This document shows, one piece after another, positions 11,386 to 45,879 of a DNA stretch of 64,000 nucleotides (positions are counted from its first letter, which is position 1; each line of letters opens with the position of its first letter). The stretch is taken from NCBI GenBank assembly GCA_037951105.1, contig JBAMJV010001840.1, forward strand, positions 1 through 64,000, in the 5' to 3' direction. Made by a program: the position numbers and the translations under genes. The notes under the pieces were generated by a model that was not told where the DNA came from, made no database searches, and saw only the letters and a list, made by a program, of their open reading frames with translations. Source of the stretch: Echinarachnius parma. Lineage: Eukaryota; Echinodermata; Echinoidea; Clypeasteroida; Echinarachniidae.

Positions 11386-11827
11386 GGAGTCAATTAAATG
11401 CAGTTTACAACTTAGTAATCACTGCAACATTACTATATATACTTTTTTTAAAACTCGTAATTGGTCCAGATCAATTTTTATTTTTTAGTTAAGTGCATGG
11501 TGTTTCGGTTTCGTATCATTGTCCATATACTTTCAAGTTTGTGACTGAACATGCAATCATAACTACTTTACATCTAGCTCATGTGCTTTTTTCACCCGCG
11601 AAGTGCCGCGTAGCTATCACATTGTATACGGTATTATAATAGGCGGGGGTGAGTTCGGAGAGGCGAGGGGAAGTCCCCACGTGAGAACCTACCGCCAAAT
11701 AATAAAAAATTATAATGCAACATTTTACTTCACTCAAGGTATATTTTTGAAGCAATGGCGGATTTGAATTATCCCAGATAACATTGCTATTGCTTTTTAG
11801 GAGGTTTAATCGCAATATTATTATTCT
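11386..11827. other. Non-coding stretch between two MITEs
   Basis: No gene is seen. It contains a GC-richer patch near 11640-11690 but no open frame or RNA signature that I recognise. Confidence 0.4.
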
Positions 11828-11831
11828 TTAA

Positions 11832-12481
11832 AGGGATCGTTGAGTTTTGTTATAGACATGATAGATGGAGCCACGGGCGTAGTGAGTTACGTAATACCTA
11901 TTCAACTGGGGGGATGGATGAATAGATCATCCCCCCCCCCCCCCATTTGAATGGGTATCAATGTCATGTCTACGCCCGTGGAAGGCGCTTCAATAATTTT
12001 GTTCGTGAGGTAATGAAAATTGTCAAATTTGAAAGAGCAAACAATTTTAATGACAGAATACACTTTATTTGATCAAAATCGGTTCAGAAACAGCTGAAAT
12101 ATTAATAAATATATCCAATCAGATATAGCTAGGATGATTCGATGATTCGATGTCTCGAAGATTTAAGAAACAAAAGTTTACTATGCTTTCAAAAGAGGTT
12201 TTTAAATAGTTGTCGATGATCTCTCTATACGGTATAATTCCTATTTTAACAAAACATCTTGTTACAATTGTTATAAAAATAGAGTGAAACCAATGCGTTT
12301 TTAGAAAGTGCCCTCATGTGTTTCAACGGCTCTTTTAAAATGGTAACAGGCATTTTTACTTAGTCGTTTGTAATTTGTTTTTATACCTTTCGAGCATCGT
12401 GGAGTTATAAATATTAGTTTGTAATGTTATGGTGCAGGTTTGGTTACTAAAATTCAGTTTGACCAAAACTGTCCTATCCCT
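11832..12481 (+). mobile_element. TTAA-type MITE family A, copy 4
   Basis: A near-complete copy flanked by TTAA (11828-11831 and 12482-12485). It begins AGGGATCGTTGAGTTTTG and ends CCAAAACTGTCCTATCCCT. A smaller poly-C element (about 11869-11982) sits inside its left end. It is a good reference copy for the family. Confidence 0.9.
11869..11982. mobile_element. Small poly-C MITE nested in family A copy 4
   Basis: The ends are inverted: CCACGGGCGTAG and CTACGCCCGTGG. A C run of about 14 lies in the middle, beside an inverted AT-rich pair. It interrupts family A between TATAGA and GGCGCTTCA. Confidence 0.75.
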
Positions 12482-12616
12482 TTAAATTCCAAAAGCTAGT
12501 GGAGATGGAGCGTTTAGAGCTGTATAGAGCTGTTATAAGAAAGTTTTCCTATATATATACAGCTCTATGTTACAAACTCATCGCGAATATAATTACAGCT
12601 TTGGAAAGACATTTAT

Positions 12617-12890
12617 CATCGATACATCATTCGATGTAATTGCACTCTCGTATTAAAACGCACTTTCCGAAGTGGTGTTGCTATAACCCGTTGCTAAGAG
12701 CATAGACCTAAGTAGGTCTATAATGTGAGTGGATGAGTATCATCGATACATCATTCGATGTCATTCTGAGTTTAAGCACTCTCATAAAACGCACTTTCCG
12801 AAGTGGTGTTGCTAATTAAGAGCATAGACCTAAGTAGGTATATATCTAATGTGCAATGAGGGGATGAGGATGCTATAAAAATATACGGTG
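12617..12890 (+). repeat. Two-copy tandem duplication, about 123 bp unit
   Basis: The unit starts with ATCATCGATACATCATTCGA and includes AACGCACTTTCCGAAGTGG and AGAGCATAGACCTAAGTAGG. It occurs at about 12617 and again at about 12740 with small differences. Non-coding. Confidence 0.8.
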
Positions 12891-12959
12891 GTCTGATTCG
12901 AGCTCCGCCCCAAAGGCCCCACATACATTATTATATTTCATTTGTGGTGAATTGAGGGG

Positions 12960-12983
12960 TGGGGGGGGGGGGGGGGGGGGGGC
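12960..12983 (+). repeat. Poly-G run
   Basis: A G homopolymer of over 20 bases in a GC-rich patch that also contains CCGCCCCAAAGGCCCC. Its assembled length should be treated with caution. Confidence 0.8.
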
Positions 12984-13082
12984 TCCCAAAGCACCCCATC
13001 TGTACACCATTGTCATTGTGTATTCATCATTGATTTGAGCATTTTGAGGTCCTCAAGGGTTCAATAAAAATGCCGGCGTAGA

Positions 13083-13455
13083 CTAGGCCCGTAGCGAGGA
13101 TTTTTCAAGGGAGGGGGAAGGGGGGAGGGGGGGGGGGGGGGGGGATGCGTAATTTACAAAAACATAACCTAATACCCGAGGTCGAGACCACTGGTTAAGA
13201 GTCGTGTAAGCCGGGGGGGGGGGGGGGGGGGGGGGGGGGTTCGGTCGCCAAAATGTTACGAGGCCGAAACTAAGTTGTGTAATCAGGGGGGGGGGGGGGG
13301 CCGGGGGTGTCCGAGACCGACAAAAAGTATACCTTTCTGAATTTGGGGAGGGAGGGGGGGGGGGGGGGTACGTACGCACCCCCGCACCCCCTCCTCCCCC
13401 CCTCCCCCCTACCCCCCCCCCCCCTACCTCCCCTCCACTCCCCGCCTACGGGCCT
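13083..13455. mobile_element. Poly-G MITE with four long G tracts
   Basis: The ends are inverted (AGGCCCGTAG and CTACGGGCCT). Inside are long G tracts near 13119-13144, 13213-13240, 13287-13300 and 13346-13368, spaced by roughly 50-75 bases of ordinary sequence, then C tracts near 13380-13430. A proline-rich minus-strand frame here is only the complement of the G tracts. Strong G-quadruplex potential. Confidence 0.75.
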
Positions 13456-13786
13456 GGTAAATCTATAGCGAATCTCTCGGCGGCGCGGCCGCGACGCTCT
13501 TTAAAAAAAAAATAATAATAAACAAGTCTGAAGTTAAGACTATTCGTATTTTCGTATTGGCTTCCCACGACCCACGCTGACGTGCACCAAACGTGTGTTT
13601 TGTGGTATCAAAGTTAACATTTGGTAAGTTTGTATGGAATAGTTTCGTTAATTCAGCATCCTTGATGTACAAGGATCATTCATTGAAATTCTTAGCCATT
13701 GAGTTTACGGTTTCTTGAAGATATTGTTGATTTTACAAATCCCTTTTTTATCACTAGTCCATCCTGTTGATATTTGTGTTAGTATT
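13456..13786. other. Non-coding stretch left of the LTR element
   Basis: No gene or repeat recognised. It carries an A/T-rich run near 13502-13520. Confidence 0.4.
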
Positions 13787-13790
13787 AACC

Positions 13791-15171
13791 TGTGGGATAT
13801 TAGAGTGTGGGTGTAGATTGCGTATGATTTGTAATGCGTGTTCACACAACATATCACCATTTTAATTTTAGTTACGAGGAAGCGAGGTAGACAAGAAAAC
13901 ACAAGAGAAAGTAAGGTTCCCTTTTCGTATGTTTAATGGGTTATAAATAAATACATGTGTGCCGTTGCAACGGGATGAAAATATGCATGAATAAACGGGA
14001 TTAGATATTGCACGAAGATACATTAAAATAAGCCTGACAATAAATAATCGCTTACAGTAAATGTTTGCTGAAGTCCGAAAAGTGCGGGTTTGATGAACGA
14101 AGGAAGGGGCTGCACGCGATGATGATGCGGAGACTTGGAAAGCGGAAACATATCACCATTTTAATTTTAGTTACGAGGAAGCGAGGTAGACAAGAAAACA
14201 CAAGAGAAAGTAAGGTTCCCTTTTCGTATGTTTAATGGGTTATAAATAAATACATGTGTGCCGTTGCAACGGGATGAAAATATGCATGAATAAATGGGAT
14301 TAGATATTGCACGAAGATACATTAAAATAAGCCTGACAATAAATAATCGCTTACAGTAAATGTTTGCTGAAGTCCGAAAAGTGCGGGTTTGATGAACGAA
14401 GGAAGGGGCTGCACGCGATGATGATGCGGAGACTTGGAAAGCGGAAACGCGACTTCGATGACGTGGTTGAAGAACCGCGAAGTGCGCGATGACGACGCTG
14501 ATGAAGTTGTTGACGCTCGTGGGTCGCGGTCGAGACGAGAAGAGAAGTAGATGATGCGGCGGTTGACGCGGAGACGGTGAGTCGCTCTACGGGTCGATGC
14601 CAAGGAAAGGTGAATACAGGAATCAGAGTCGGTGCCGAAGGAACAGTGAATCGTCCATTGTCGTAGGCCCGACTAAGAAGATGCGTGAGCAGACCAGCTA
14701 CGGTGAGTCGAGCTGTGAGGTGAGTACGCCAGAACTGCCCGGTGCGTATTGTGACGTGGAAGCTCCCAGTGGTGAATCAGTGGCACAAGACGGCGGTGAT
14801 TATAACGTACCACTAGAAACTATCCAGTCCGCTAGGGGCGGCGTGAAAGGTGCTGTGACATGATGGAGATTCATGCCACAGAAGGGTCTCGACGGCGGAG
14901 AGAGAAAACTAGAGTTGATGTTGACTCAACGAGAGATGGTGATCGGAGTGAAGAAACTGGTGAAAGGCACGTGGAGTTGAAACGCGCGGCTGGCGAAATG
15001 GTGATGCGTGATTGGTTGAATGGGCGCACACGCGAAGAAAACATGAATATGTATGAGCCACGTGGTGGAAAATAACTGGAAAAGTACCGAGAGTGATAAA
15101 CTGGAAATAACTGGATCGGCAAAGCAGGTCGGGGTGAAGCAACATGTATGAGCGAAGTATGGGTCGCTACA
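13791..15171 (-). repeat. LTR (3' LTR of the minus-strand element), expanded
   Basis: This LTR is 1381 bases against 631 for its partner. It contains a tandem duplication of about 300 bases (13848-14147 and 14148-14447) and an extra GC-richer block of about 430 bases (about 14643-15071) missing from the other LTR. Two short plus-strand frames cover the extra block (14597-14863 and 14860-15075), but I do not recognise their products. Confidence 0.85.
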
Positions 15172-15245
15172 GTACTCCCCTACCAGAGACGAAGCCGAAG
15201 AACAGATGAGGAACGATATAAATATCGATAAATATACAGGAAAAT

Positions 15246-15340
15246 GGTGGCACTATTTATAAAGCGGGAGGCCGCCGCTGTTACAATAAAACAATCTAAG
15301 GTGGCACTATTTATAAAGCGGGAGGCCGCCGCTGTTACCT
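15246..15340 (+). repeat. Short direct repeat inside the LTR element
   Basis: GGTGGCACTATTTATAAAGC followed by GGGAGGCCGCCGCTGTTA occurs twice within 100 bases in the residual interior. Function unknown. Confidence 0.8.
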
Positions 15341-15625
15341 AGTATATACATGAATATGTATAGCGGACCAGAAAAGGTTACAAACATGGCATGTTATAAA
15401 TCGGGCATGAAAGAATGCAATATAACAAGCATGGTAATGTAAATAGCAGTGCAGTCGCTATAATAAACAAACATGACATGGTATAAGAATGTATCGAAAA
15501 TACGTGAATATACAAGAGCATAAAACATTCGATGTATATTACAGAGCAGTTGGATAAATGTAAGTCCAAAAAGTCAGGGAATATAAATACAACCAAGCTT
15601 CCAAGTATCACGTCGGGGTCACCAA

Positions 15626-16256
15626 TGTGGGATATTAGAGTGTGGGTGTAGATTGCGTATGATTTGTAATGCGTGTTCACACAACATATCACCATTTTAA
15701 TTTTAGTTACGAGGAAGCGAGGTAGACAAGAAAACACAAGAGAAAGTAAGGTTCCCTTTTCGTATGTTTAATGGGTTATAAATAAATACATGTGTGCCGT
15801 TGCAACGGGATGAAAATATGCATGAATAAACGGGATTAGATATTGCACGAAGATACATTAAAATAAGCCTGACAATAAAAAATGTTTGCTGAAGTCCGAA
15901 AAGTGCGGGTTTGATGAACGAAGGAAGGGGCTGCACGCGATGATGATGCGGAGACTTGGAAAGCGGAAACGCGACTTCGATGACGGGGTTGAAGAACCGC
16001 GAAGTGCGCGATGACGACGCTGATGAAGAAGTTGACCCTCGTGGGTCGCGGTCGAGACGAGAAACGAAGAAGATGATGCGGCGGTTGACGCGGAGACGGT
16101 GAGTCGCTCTACGGGTCGATGCCAAGGAAAGGTGAATACAGGAATCAGAGTCGGTGCCGAAGGAAAAGTACCGAGAGTAATAAACTGGAAATAACTGGAT
16201 CGGCAAAAGCAGGTCGGGGTGAAGCAACATGTATGAGCGAAGTATGGGTCGCTACA
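15626..16256 (-). repeat. LTR (5' LTR of the minus-strand element)
   Basis: Shares almost all its sequence with 13791-15171 apart from the duplication and the 430-base block. It lacks a short stretch near AATCGCTTACAGT present in the other copy. Few substitutions separate the two, suggesting a fairly recent insertion with large indels. Confidence 0.85.
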
Positions 16257-16260
16257 AACC

Positions 16261-19200
16261 TAACAATGCGCCGTGCGAAGCAAGGTGACTTGCACCAGCA
16301 CTACCACCTATACCGTTTGTGTATAGCATACAGAATCACATTGCCGTAGTGCGTTATTTTTTTCGCTCGGCGGACAATTGATTGTGCGCGGGGTGTTGGC
16401 GAATTCACTTTGACCCAGTTGACAATGAGTTGTTAATGGTTACGACCGGACGCTAGCGGTATAGAACAAAGGCACCACGGAGTGTGCGGTGTCATGTGTA
16501 ACATACAAAGTATTTTACACATGACAGAACAGGTATGGTGACTTGCATTAAAAAAACCCTGTGGTAGTTCACGGGTAGGATGATAATAAATCCCCCCAAA
16601 TAGACAAATGATAATAATATATGGGTTTGTACTTAACTAATTTCAAATTCTTGGACTTCTAGTAGACATTTTTCCACCTCCAAAATACATGATGATTCGA
16701 TTAAAATTAAAATTTGATAATAATCATGGATAATATTAAAATTAAATACCAAAATTTCGCAAAATAACCCACAGCACAGACCCACAGTCCACACATACTC
16801 CATAGCCTAGGCATAGCTATATTGCACCCTATATTGCAATAGTGTTGTGCGGAGATCAACCTCTTCCGCCTGCTGCACTATCCAACACTAAAACATTTTT
16901 TTGTCGGCCGATTCGATTCCTCCCTCCATTTACAAGCAAATGCAAACAAAAACTTTTTTTAATTATGTGATCCACATTCCACAAGTCTTTGATAATAATT
17001 ACTGACTCTGTTGTTTTAAAGACCTCAAAATGTAGAAGAAAAAATGATTACTTCCCGTCCGTTTTCCTTACAGATGTGTCCTAAAACACAGCATTCAACT
17101 GTTGAATGGTACAGTGTACGAATGGGCGGTATGCTTATCTCCAGCGTTTTAGTGTAATTGCGTGTAAATACTGCTAGGCATAACCAGCTAGGCATAACCA
17201 AATGAAAATTAAAATTGCACGAAAATAATGCAAATGGTATTCAATGGGTTGGGACTTACCTAATGTAAATCATTATGACCTTTGAAATAAAAACAACAAC
17301 TGATATTTGCCCAAAATATGGTATTTAATCCATTTGTTGTGTCACCATTTTCGGCATTCGTTTTATGGCGCGCTGTGCTGTGAGCTTACATTTCGCGTGC
17401 GCGCCCCACCGCCAGAGCCCACTGCTGTCGCTACCCAATCGCACGGCATAGCGCATGCAGCACCAGCGGCGGCGTATCGCAGCGGCGAACGAGGGCTAAA
17501 TTCACCAAATCGTGGCCCCACAACCCTCGGTTTGTGCGATAAAACGAATGTGTGAGACTCAGCGTTTTCGCCAGGAAAAAATTTACCCGTGGCGCAAAAC
17601 CACAAACATATATGTCGGAAAAATTACCCGTGGCGCATGTATTGCATTCAAGCACGGGATGCCGCGCCGCAGGGGTAGGAGCAGGGCCGGGAGTCATCAG
17701 ATATCGCCCAATTTCCCGTTGCCCGACTTTTCAATGTGAAATTTGCAACATCGGAAATGGAAAACAAAAATTAGAAAATTACCCAATGTTAGTGTAAAAG
17801 TACATATTTTACCGTATGAGTGGTTATTTTTAGCAAAATTATCGACTTGTTTGACAAATTGATCGACGCAAATTGAACATGTGCATCGAAAAAAAAACCT
17901 ACGGAACACACACTAGAAGGTCTGCCAGAGTTTCGGCAGGCCCCGCACTGCGAGAGAGGTAGCTAGCTAGTGCGCCAACTGCCTTGTAAGTTGCACTCTT
18001 AAAAAGTGCCGAAAAGGAACGAAAATGCAAGATTATTACGATCGCACCTATTCTAGACTATCTATTATTTTACTTACATGTTTGCAAGGCTTTTAAAACA
18101 AATACGAGAACAATTACCTGCAAAACGGCACAAAAATGCACTGATAATCTCGATATAATTTTCTAACTCGCTCGGACGGGACCAGGTGAACTGAACCTAG
18201 CACACTTTTGTTGCCAATTTGTGAACGGGCCCGCGTAGACTACACTACACGTTATATGATATCGCTGCCCAGAAATTGGCAACGATCGCAAACGATCTGA
18301 TTTTCTGCTATGTTCAATCGCTTACTGAAATTCTCGCTCGCGTAACAAGCGCTTGAGTGAATGTTTTACTTCGGGAAAAGTAATATTTTGCTAAAAACTG
18401 AGGTAATACTGAATATTCTGTAACTATATTTCCGTAAAAAGATGAATTTGAGCGCGAAACACTGCATTTTTGCAGACCGCTTTATGAGATTCGATCGGAT
18501 GAAGCGGAGCAGCGGTCCAACTGCCTGTGCTGCGCGGGCGGCCGCCCGGCCGGACGACCGGGTGAGGGTTGGGTGTACGGTGCGTGTTTCTAAAATTATA
18601 TCGGAGATTTCCTCGTCTCCTCGAAGTGATTTAAGAGCGAGGATGCGCCTTTATTTGGCAATAATATTTGTTGTATTTGTGGAGACAAATAATCAAATAG
18701 GAATTATGAAAATGGTGTCTGCAAATATGGGGAAATTATTGATTTTACACATGGCGGTATTATCTCATCAAAATTTTCGGGTGGCGCAAGTTTGAAGAAT
18801 AAATTTACGCGTGGCGGCACCGCCACGCGAAAACGGCCTGGCGAGAACGTTGGTGAGACTGCTTGAGGCAGAAAAAACTTCCGAGATTATATCGTAAAAA
18901 CACCTGAATCTTCCAAAAATACAATTTTCCAAACTGCGGAATACTTCCAATTGCTCTAAAATTCGATATTTCAGCAAAGTTCACTGCGAAAATGCGACAA
19001 AAAATGACTTACCGATGTCGAAATTGATCGAGTTTCTTGATTCAAAACACGAACCGGATCTATGATTTTTACTAGTACCTCTTGTGTATACTTCACATGC
19101 ATACTACGTGGTTCAGTCAGCTGTTAGACCACATTACATTAGGAAAAATAGTATATCCCTCCACCCTTGCAATAGCGAAGTTGCATTGCCCACAGTCGAA

Positions 19201-19594
19201 TATCGCGCAAACTACGTGTACAAAAATATGGTCTACGCGCGCGCGCCATGTAACGCCGAATGCCGATGCCTAGTGTAAATGGTCTAACTGGTCTGATTGG
19301 ACCATTTACTTAGTAGATGTGAAATAACCCAGACACTATACTAGTATAATATATATTAGCAGCGCAATTTATTGCAAAGAACAAAATTTGAGCCATTTTG
19401 AAGATTTTTATCGATGGTTTTGGATACATCGCTGCGCCGTAAAATTCGCACCTGCGGTCGGTAAAATTGAAATAAGCAGAACTTCACAAGCAGCTATGTG
19501 ACAAGCCTCCTTTAATTTGACATGATTTGTTGGCAATTCTTGTTGTATTCTGCATGATTTGTCCTGAAAATAGATTGTAATTTGTATTCTTCAG
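16261..19594. other. Intergenic or 5' region upstream of EFTUD2
   Basis: No coding exon is recognised. 17.35-18.6 kb is richer in GC and CpG than its surroundings and repeats the motif ACCCGTGGCGCA (near 17585 and 17625, with related GGTGGCGCA and ACGCGTGGCGG near 18780-18815). This could hold the promoter and a non-coding first exon of EFTUD2, but I could not place a start site. Confidence 0.4.
19105..19305. mobile_element. Small palindromic MITE-like repeat
   Basis: The ends are imperfect inverted repeats: GTCAGCTGTTAGACCACATT at the left and the complement of GGTCCAATCAGACCAGTTAG at the right. Interior includes an alternating GCGCGCGC tract. No gene. Confidence 0.55.
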
Positions 19595-19656
19595 GTTTTG
19601 CCAGTGAGGAACATATATTTTTTCCCAAGAGAGAAGGAGCATCGCACTGGTGAAAG
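19595..19656 (+). other. EFTUD2: Probable 5' UTR part of EFTUD2 exon 1
   Basis: A pyrimidine-rich TTTGTATTCTTCAG ends at 19594, which would make a good splice acceptor just before the start codon exon. If used, an earlier non-coding exon must lie upstream. This is inferred from the acceptor alone. Confidence 0.45.
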
Positions 19657-43632
<23,976 letters not shown>

Positions 43633-43648
<16 letters not shown>

Positions 43649-43830
43649 AACCAACTGGTGTGACGGTCTAACCGGACTAATACAACTATCAGACATATTG
43701 GTCCAATATTGGATCTACTGGACTGATGCTCAACTACCCCATGTAGAACCAACTGGTGTGACGGTCTAATTAGACCAATACAACTATCAGACATATTGGT
43801 CCAACATTGGATCAACTGGACTGATAAATA
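43633..43830 (+). repeat. Tandem duplication of the end of EFTUD2 exon 24
   Basis: GCTCAACTACCCCATGTAGA, ACCAACTGGTGTGACGGTCT and ATCAGACATATTGGTCCAA occur twice, about 91-97 bases apart, so the last codons and stop reappear near 43727-43745. Further TTGGTCCA/ACTGGACTGAT motifs continue to about 43990. Confidence 0.85.
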
Positions 43831-43980
43831 TATGGAACCAATAGTACTAGTACTATGATATTGGTCCCATGTAGAACCTACTGGACTGATAAACATATTG
43901 GGCCAACCGGCTAATTCAACTTTAGTTATATTGGCCCAATGCAGAGCTAACTGGACTAATCAACATATTGGGCTAATACA

Positions 43981-43986
43981 AATAAA
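43981..43986 (+). promoter_or_regulatory. Possible EFTUD2 polyadenylation signal
   Basis: First canonical AATAAA after the stop codon, about 330 bases downstream. Other AATAAA hexamers occur later (near 45690 and 45715), so the real site is uncertain. Confidence 0.35.
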
Positions 43987-44019
43987 TTCAAAACATTTAT
44001 AGTATGTCCTTTTCTAGAC

Positions 44020-44125
44020 AGGTTCATGTACAGGCAAACAGCTTCATATCAACAAGTACTGTGATGATCCTATGTTGTTGGAGTTGGCCCAGCAAGATTT
44101 CATGCTTTACTACCATATGTAGAAT
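44020..44125 (+). pseudogene. Decayed copy of EFTUD2 exon 24, downstream copy 1
   Basis: ATATCAACAAGTACTGTGAT, GATCCTATGTTGTTGGAGTT and GGCCCAGCAAGATTTCATGC, then ACTACCATATGTAGAA follow exon 24 almost to the stop codon, with substitutions at key places. Confidence 0.9.
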
Positions 44126-44199
44126 CAACTGGACAGGAATGATATGAGACCAATGCAACTATGGTCAAACCTTTACACGAAGACTGCTCAAATGTTATA

Positions 44200-44369
44200 T
44201 AAATATTGTTTGATTCAAGCATAGGGAAACTGACCAGAAATAAATAATATAAATGAAAAAGAGCAAAGAAAATGGAATTCCTCCGGGATTCGAACCCGAG
44301 ACTTCCGGATTGCCAGACCGGCGTTCTACCGACTGAGCTATAGGAAACCCTAGTACAATGTTCGTCCAT
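44200..44369 (-). mobile_element. tRNA-derived SINE, inverted member of a pair
   Basis: The minus strand begins with a tRNA-like head (TATAGCTCAGTCGGTAGAAC and GGGTTCGAATCCCGG) at about 44281-44352. A short tail follows (TTTTCTTTGCTCTTTTTCAT, then AAATATTGTTTG). The loop of the tRNA-like part reads CTGGCAA. The tail shared with 44484-44572 marks it as a SINE rather than a working tRNA gene. Confidence 0.7.
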
Positions 44370-44483
44370 GAAACCCCTTAGTTTTCAATGCTCGTGTGGT
44401 CAGAAGCTATTATAAACCTGACATAAACCCGAAGAATAGAAAACAACTTGATTTCTATCCTTCGGGTTTATGTTTATGGTCTT

Positions 44484-44572
44484 GTAATCCGGAGGTCTCG
44501 GGTTCGAATCCCGGAGGAATCCCATTTTCTTTGCTCTTTTTCATTTATATAAATATTGTTTGTTACAAGCTG
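44484..44572 (+). mobile_element. tRNA-derived SINE, second (truncated) member of the pair
   Basis: Plus strand GTAATCCGGAGGTCTCGGGT then TCGAATCCCGGAGGAAT, and the same tail TTTTCTTTGCTCTTTTTCAT. Together with 44200-44369 it forms a long inverted repeat. The 5' half of the tRNA-like head is missing. Confidence 0.75.
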
Positions 44573-44589
44573 GTGGTCTTTTAAGACTG

Positions 44590-44703
44590 GTTTATACACA
44601 GGCAAACTGCTTCATATCAATAAGTTATGTTGATGTTCCTATGTTGCAGGATGTAGCTTGGCAATATTTAAAGCCTATGCTCAACTATCCAATGTTGAGT
44701 TGA
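44590..44703 (+). pseudogene. Decayed copy of EFTUD2 exon 24, downstream copy 2
   Basis: CACAGGCAAACTGCTTCATA, CAATAAGTTATGTTGATGTT, CCTATGTTGCAGGATGTAGC and ATGCTCAACTATCCAATG resemble the 44020 copy and exon 24. The spacing from the previous copy is about 190-200 bases if the SINE pair is removed. Confidence 0.8.
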
Positions 44704-45330
44704 TTATTTATTTGAAGAATAATCAATGACATACATTTCAAGTAGATTATTCAAATTGGTCTTTACACAAATTGTCTTATTTATGTCGCATATTAATTGT
44801 GTTCTACACACACTCATGTACTGATTTGGTATTCAAGCATTCCATATTGATTATCTCAATATCTTTGTGTTAATGAAATTCTGAGTAAGAAAATTGCATA
44901 TCTCTGCCCCTGGATGTACATTTACTTTCATTTAATAATATTAGAAGTAATTAACATAGTTGGCTAATAGCAACATTTCTTAATTCACATGACTGTGTAT
45001 TTGCTATTCGTGGTCTTGGAGTGAAATCGTGGAGACGAATTACACAGATTTTTTTTTAAAGAGCCAGTATTGAAGTCTCTTTAAACCTTTCACCAACATA
45101 TTCTAATATGTATTTGTTTCAACAAGCTAAAAGCAACAACTGAAGTAAAAAACGTACTTGAATGAAAAAAAAACTAAAAAACCTGTATAAAGTTGTTTAA
45201 ACCTACACTTACATATGGATATGTATCTGATGCAGTTTATATACCTGCCTATAGTGACCACCCAAGGGAAGCAGAAATAGCCACTTTAGGAATGTGGCCT
45301 TTATAGAAAGTTTGATATCTACAGTGAATA
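44704..45330. other. Non-coding, possible EFTUD2 3' flank
   Basis: AT-rich sequence without gene or clear repeat. Short patches near 45240-45300 resemble the CTATAGTGACCACCCAAG motif of the Tc1/mariner-type MITE at 22.3 kb. Confidence 0.4.
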
Positions 45331-45421
45331 TACAGTGGAACTTCGTGATAGAGAGCTCTGATATAATAAAACCCTCTTATAACAAGGTAATTGTGCAGGT
45401 CTCTTCTCTTTCATATTCTTG

Positions 45422-45452
<31 letters not shown>

Positions 45453-45509
45453 GATATAAGGTAATTTTCATGGTCCCAAGGACTTTGTTACAAAGAGGTT
45501 CCACTGTAT
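45331..45509. mobile_element. Tc1/mariner-type MITE (TACAGTGGAAC ends)
   Basis: Inverted ends TACAGTGGAACTTCGTGATA and the complement of TACAGTGGAACCTCTTTGTA. A T run of about 27 lies inside. TA flanks. Confidence 0.75.
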
Positions 45510-45879
45510 ATTGACTATAGCATTCAAAATCAGTGATCACTACTAAGTATATGCAGGTGGCTGCTCTATAAAGGGGGCCACTAGTACAGGTTAGACTATA
45601 CATTAATCTGTAAAAACAACTACATGTGTATGTTTTTGTAAGATTTATAATTTGTACAGGATGTGTTATGAATCAGGAGCATAATTGATGTAAATAAACA
45701 TTTTGTTGAATTTTCTAAATAAATGTGTCATGCTCTCAATGTATATTTTGTTTTGAATCATCGCTTCATAATTTATAATGTATTTTTTGAACATTTAAAG
45801 TTGTGTGTGTGCATTGACTTTGTTAAAGTTTAGTCTGATAGGTGTGTCTCTCAAAATATTATTACATAACAAATTAATA

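Larger units (their letters stand above)
13791..16256 (-). mobile_element. Gutted LTR retrotransposon with AACC target-site duplication
   Basis: Two LTRs in the same orientation (13791-15171 and 15626-16256) flank an interior of only 454 bases. On the minus strand each LTR begins TGTAGCGACCCATAC and ends ATATCCCACA. Next to the right LTR the minus strand reads TTGGTGACCCCGACGTGAT, a primer-binding-site type known from Gypsy-like elements. Next to the left LTR is a purine-rich GGTAGGGGAGTAC, a plausible polypurine tract. AACC flanks the whole element (13787-13790 and 16257-16260). No gag or pol remains, so it could move only with help from another element. Confidence 0.85.

Noticed and set aside
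13083-13379. Proline-rich 98-codon minus-strand frame
   Set aside because: It is only the complement of the poly-G tracts of a MITE; the composition is wholly explained by the homopolymers.
14597-15075. Two adjacent plus-strand frames in the left LTR
   Set aside because: They lie in an LTR on the strand opposite to the element, show no known domain, and are absent from the partner LTR. Kept only as an observation about the inserted block.
15378-16230. Minus-strand frames of 119 and 175 codons across the LTR element
   Set aside because: They span the primer-binding-site and LTR sequence, have no gag or pol features, and are broken in the other LTR.
44281-44352. Functional tRNA gene on the minus strand
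   Set aside because: The tRNA-like head is followed by a tail shared with the inverted copy at 44484-44572 and there is no T-run terminator right after it, so it is better explained as a SINE.
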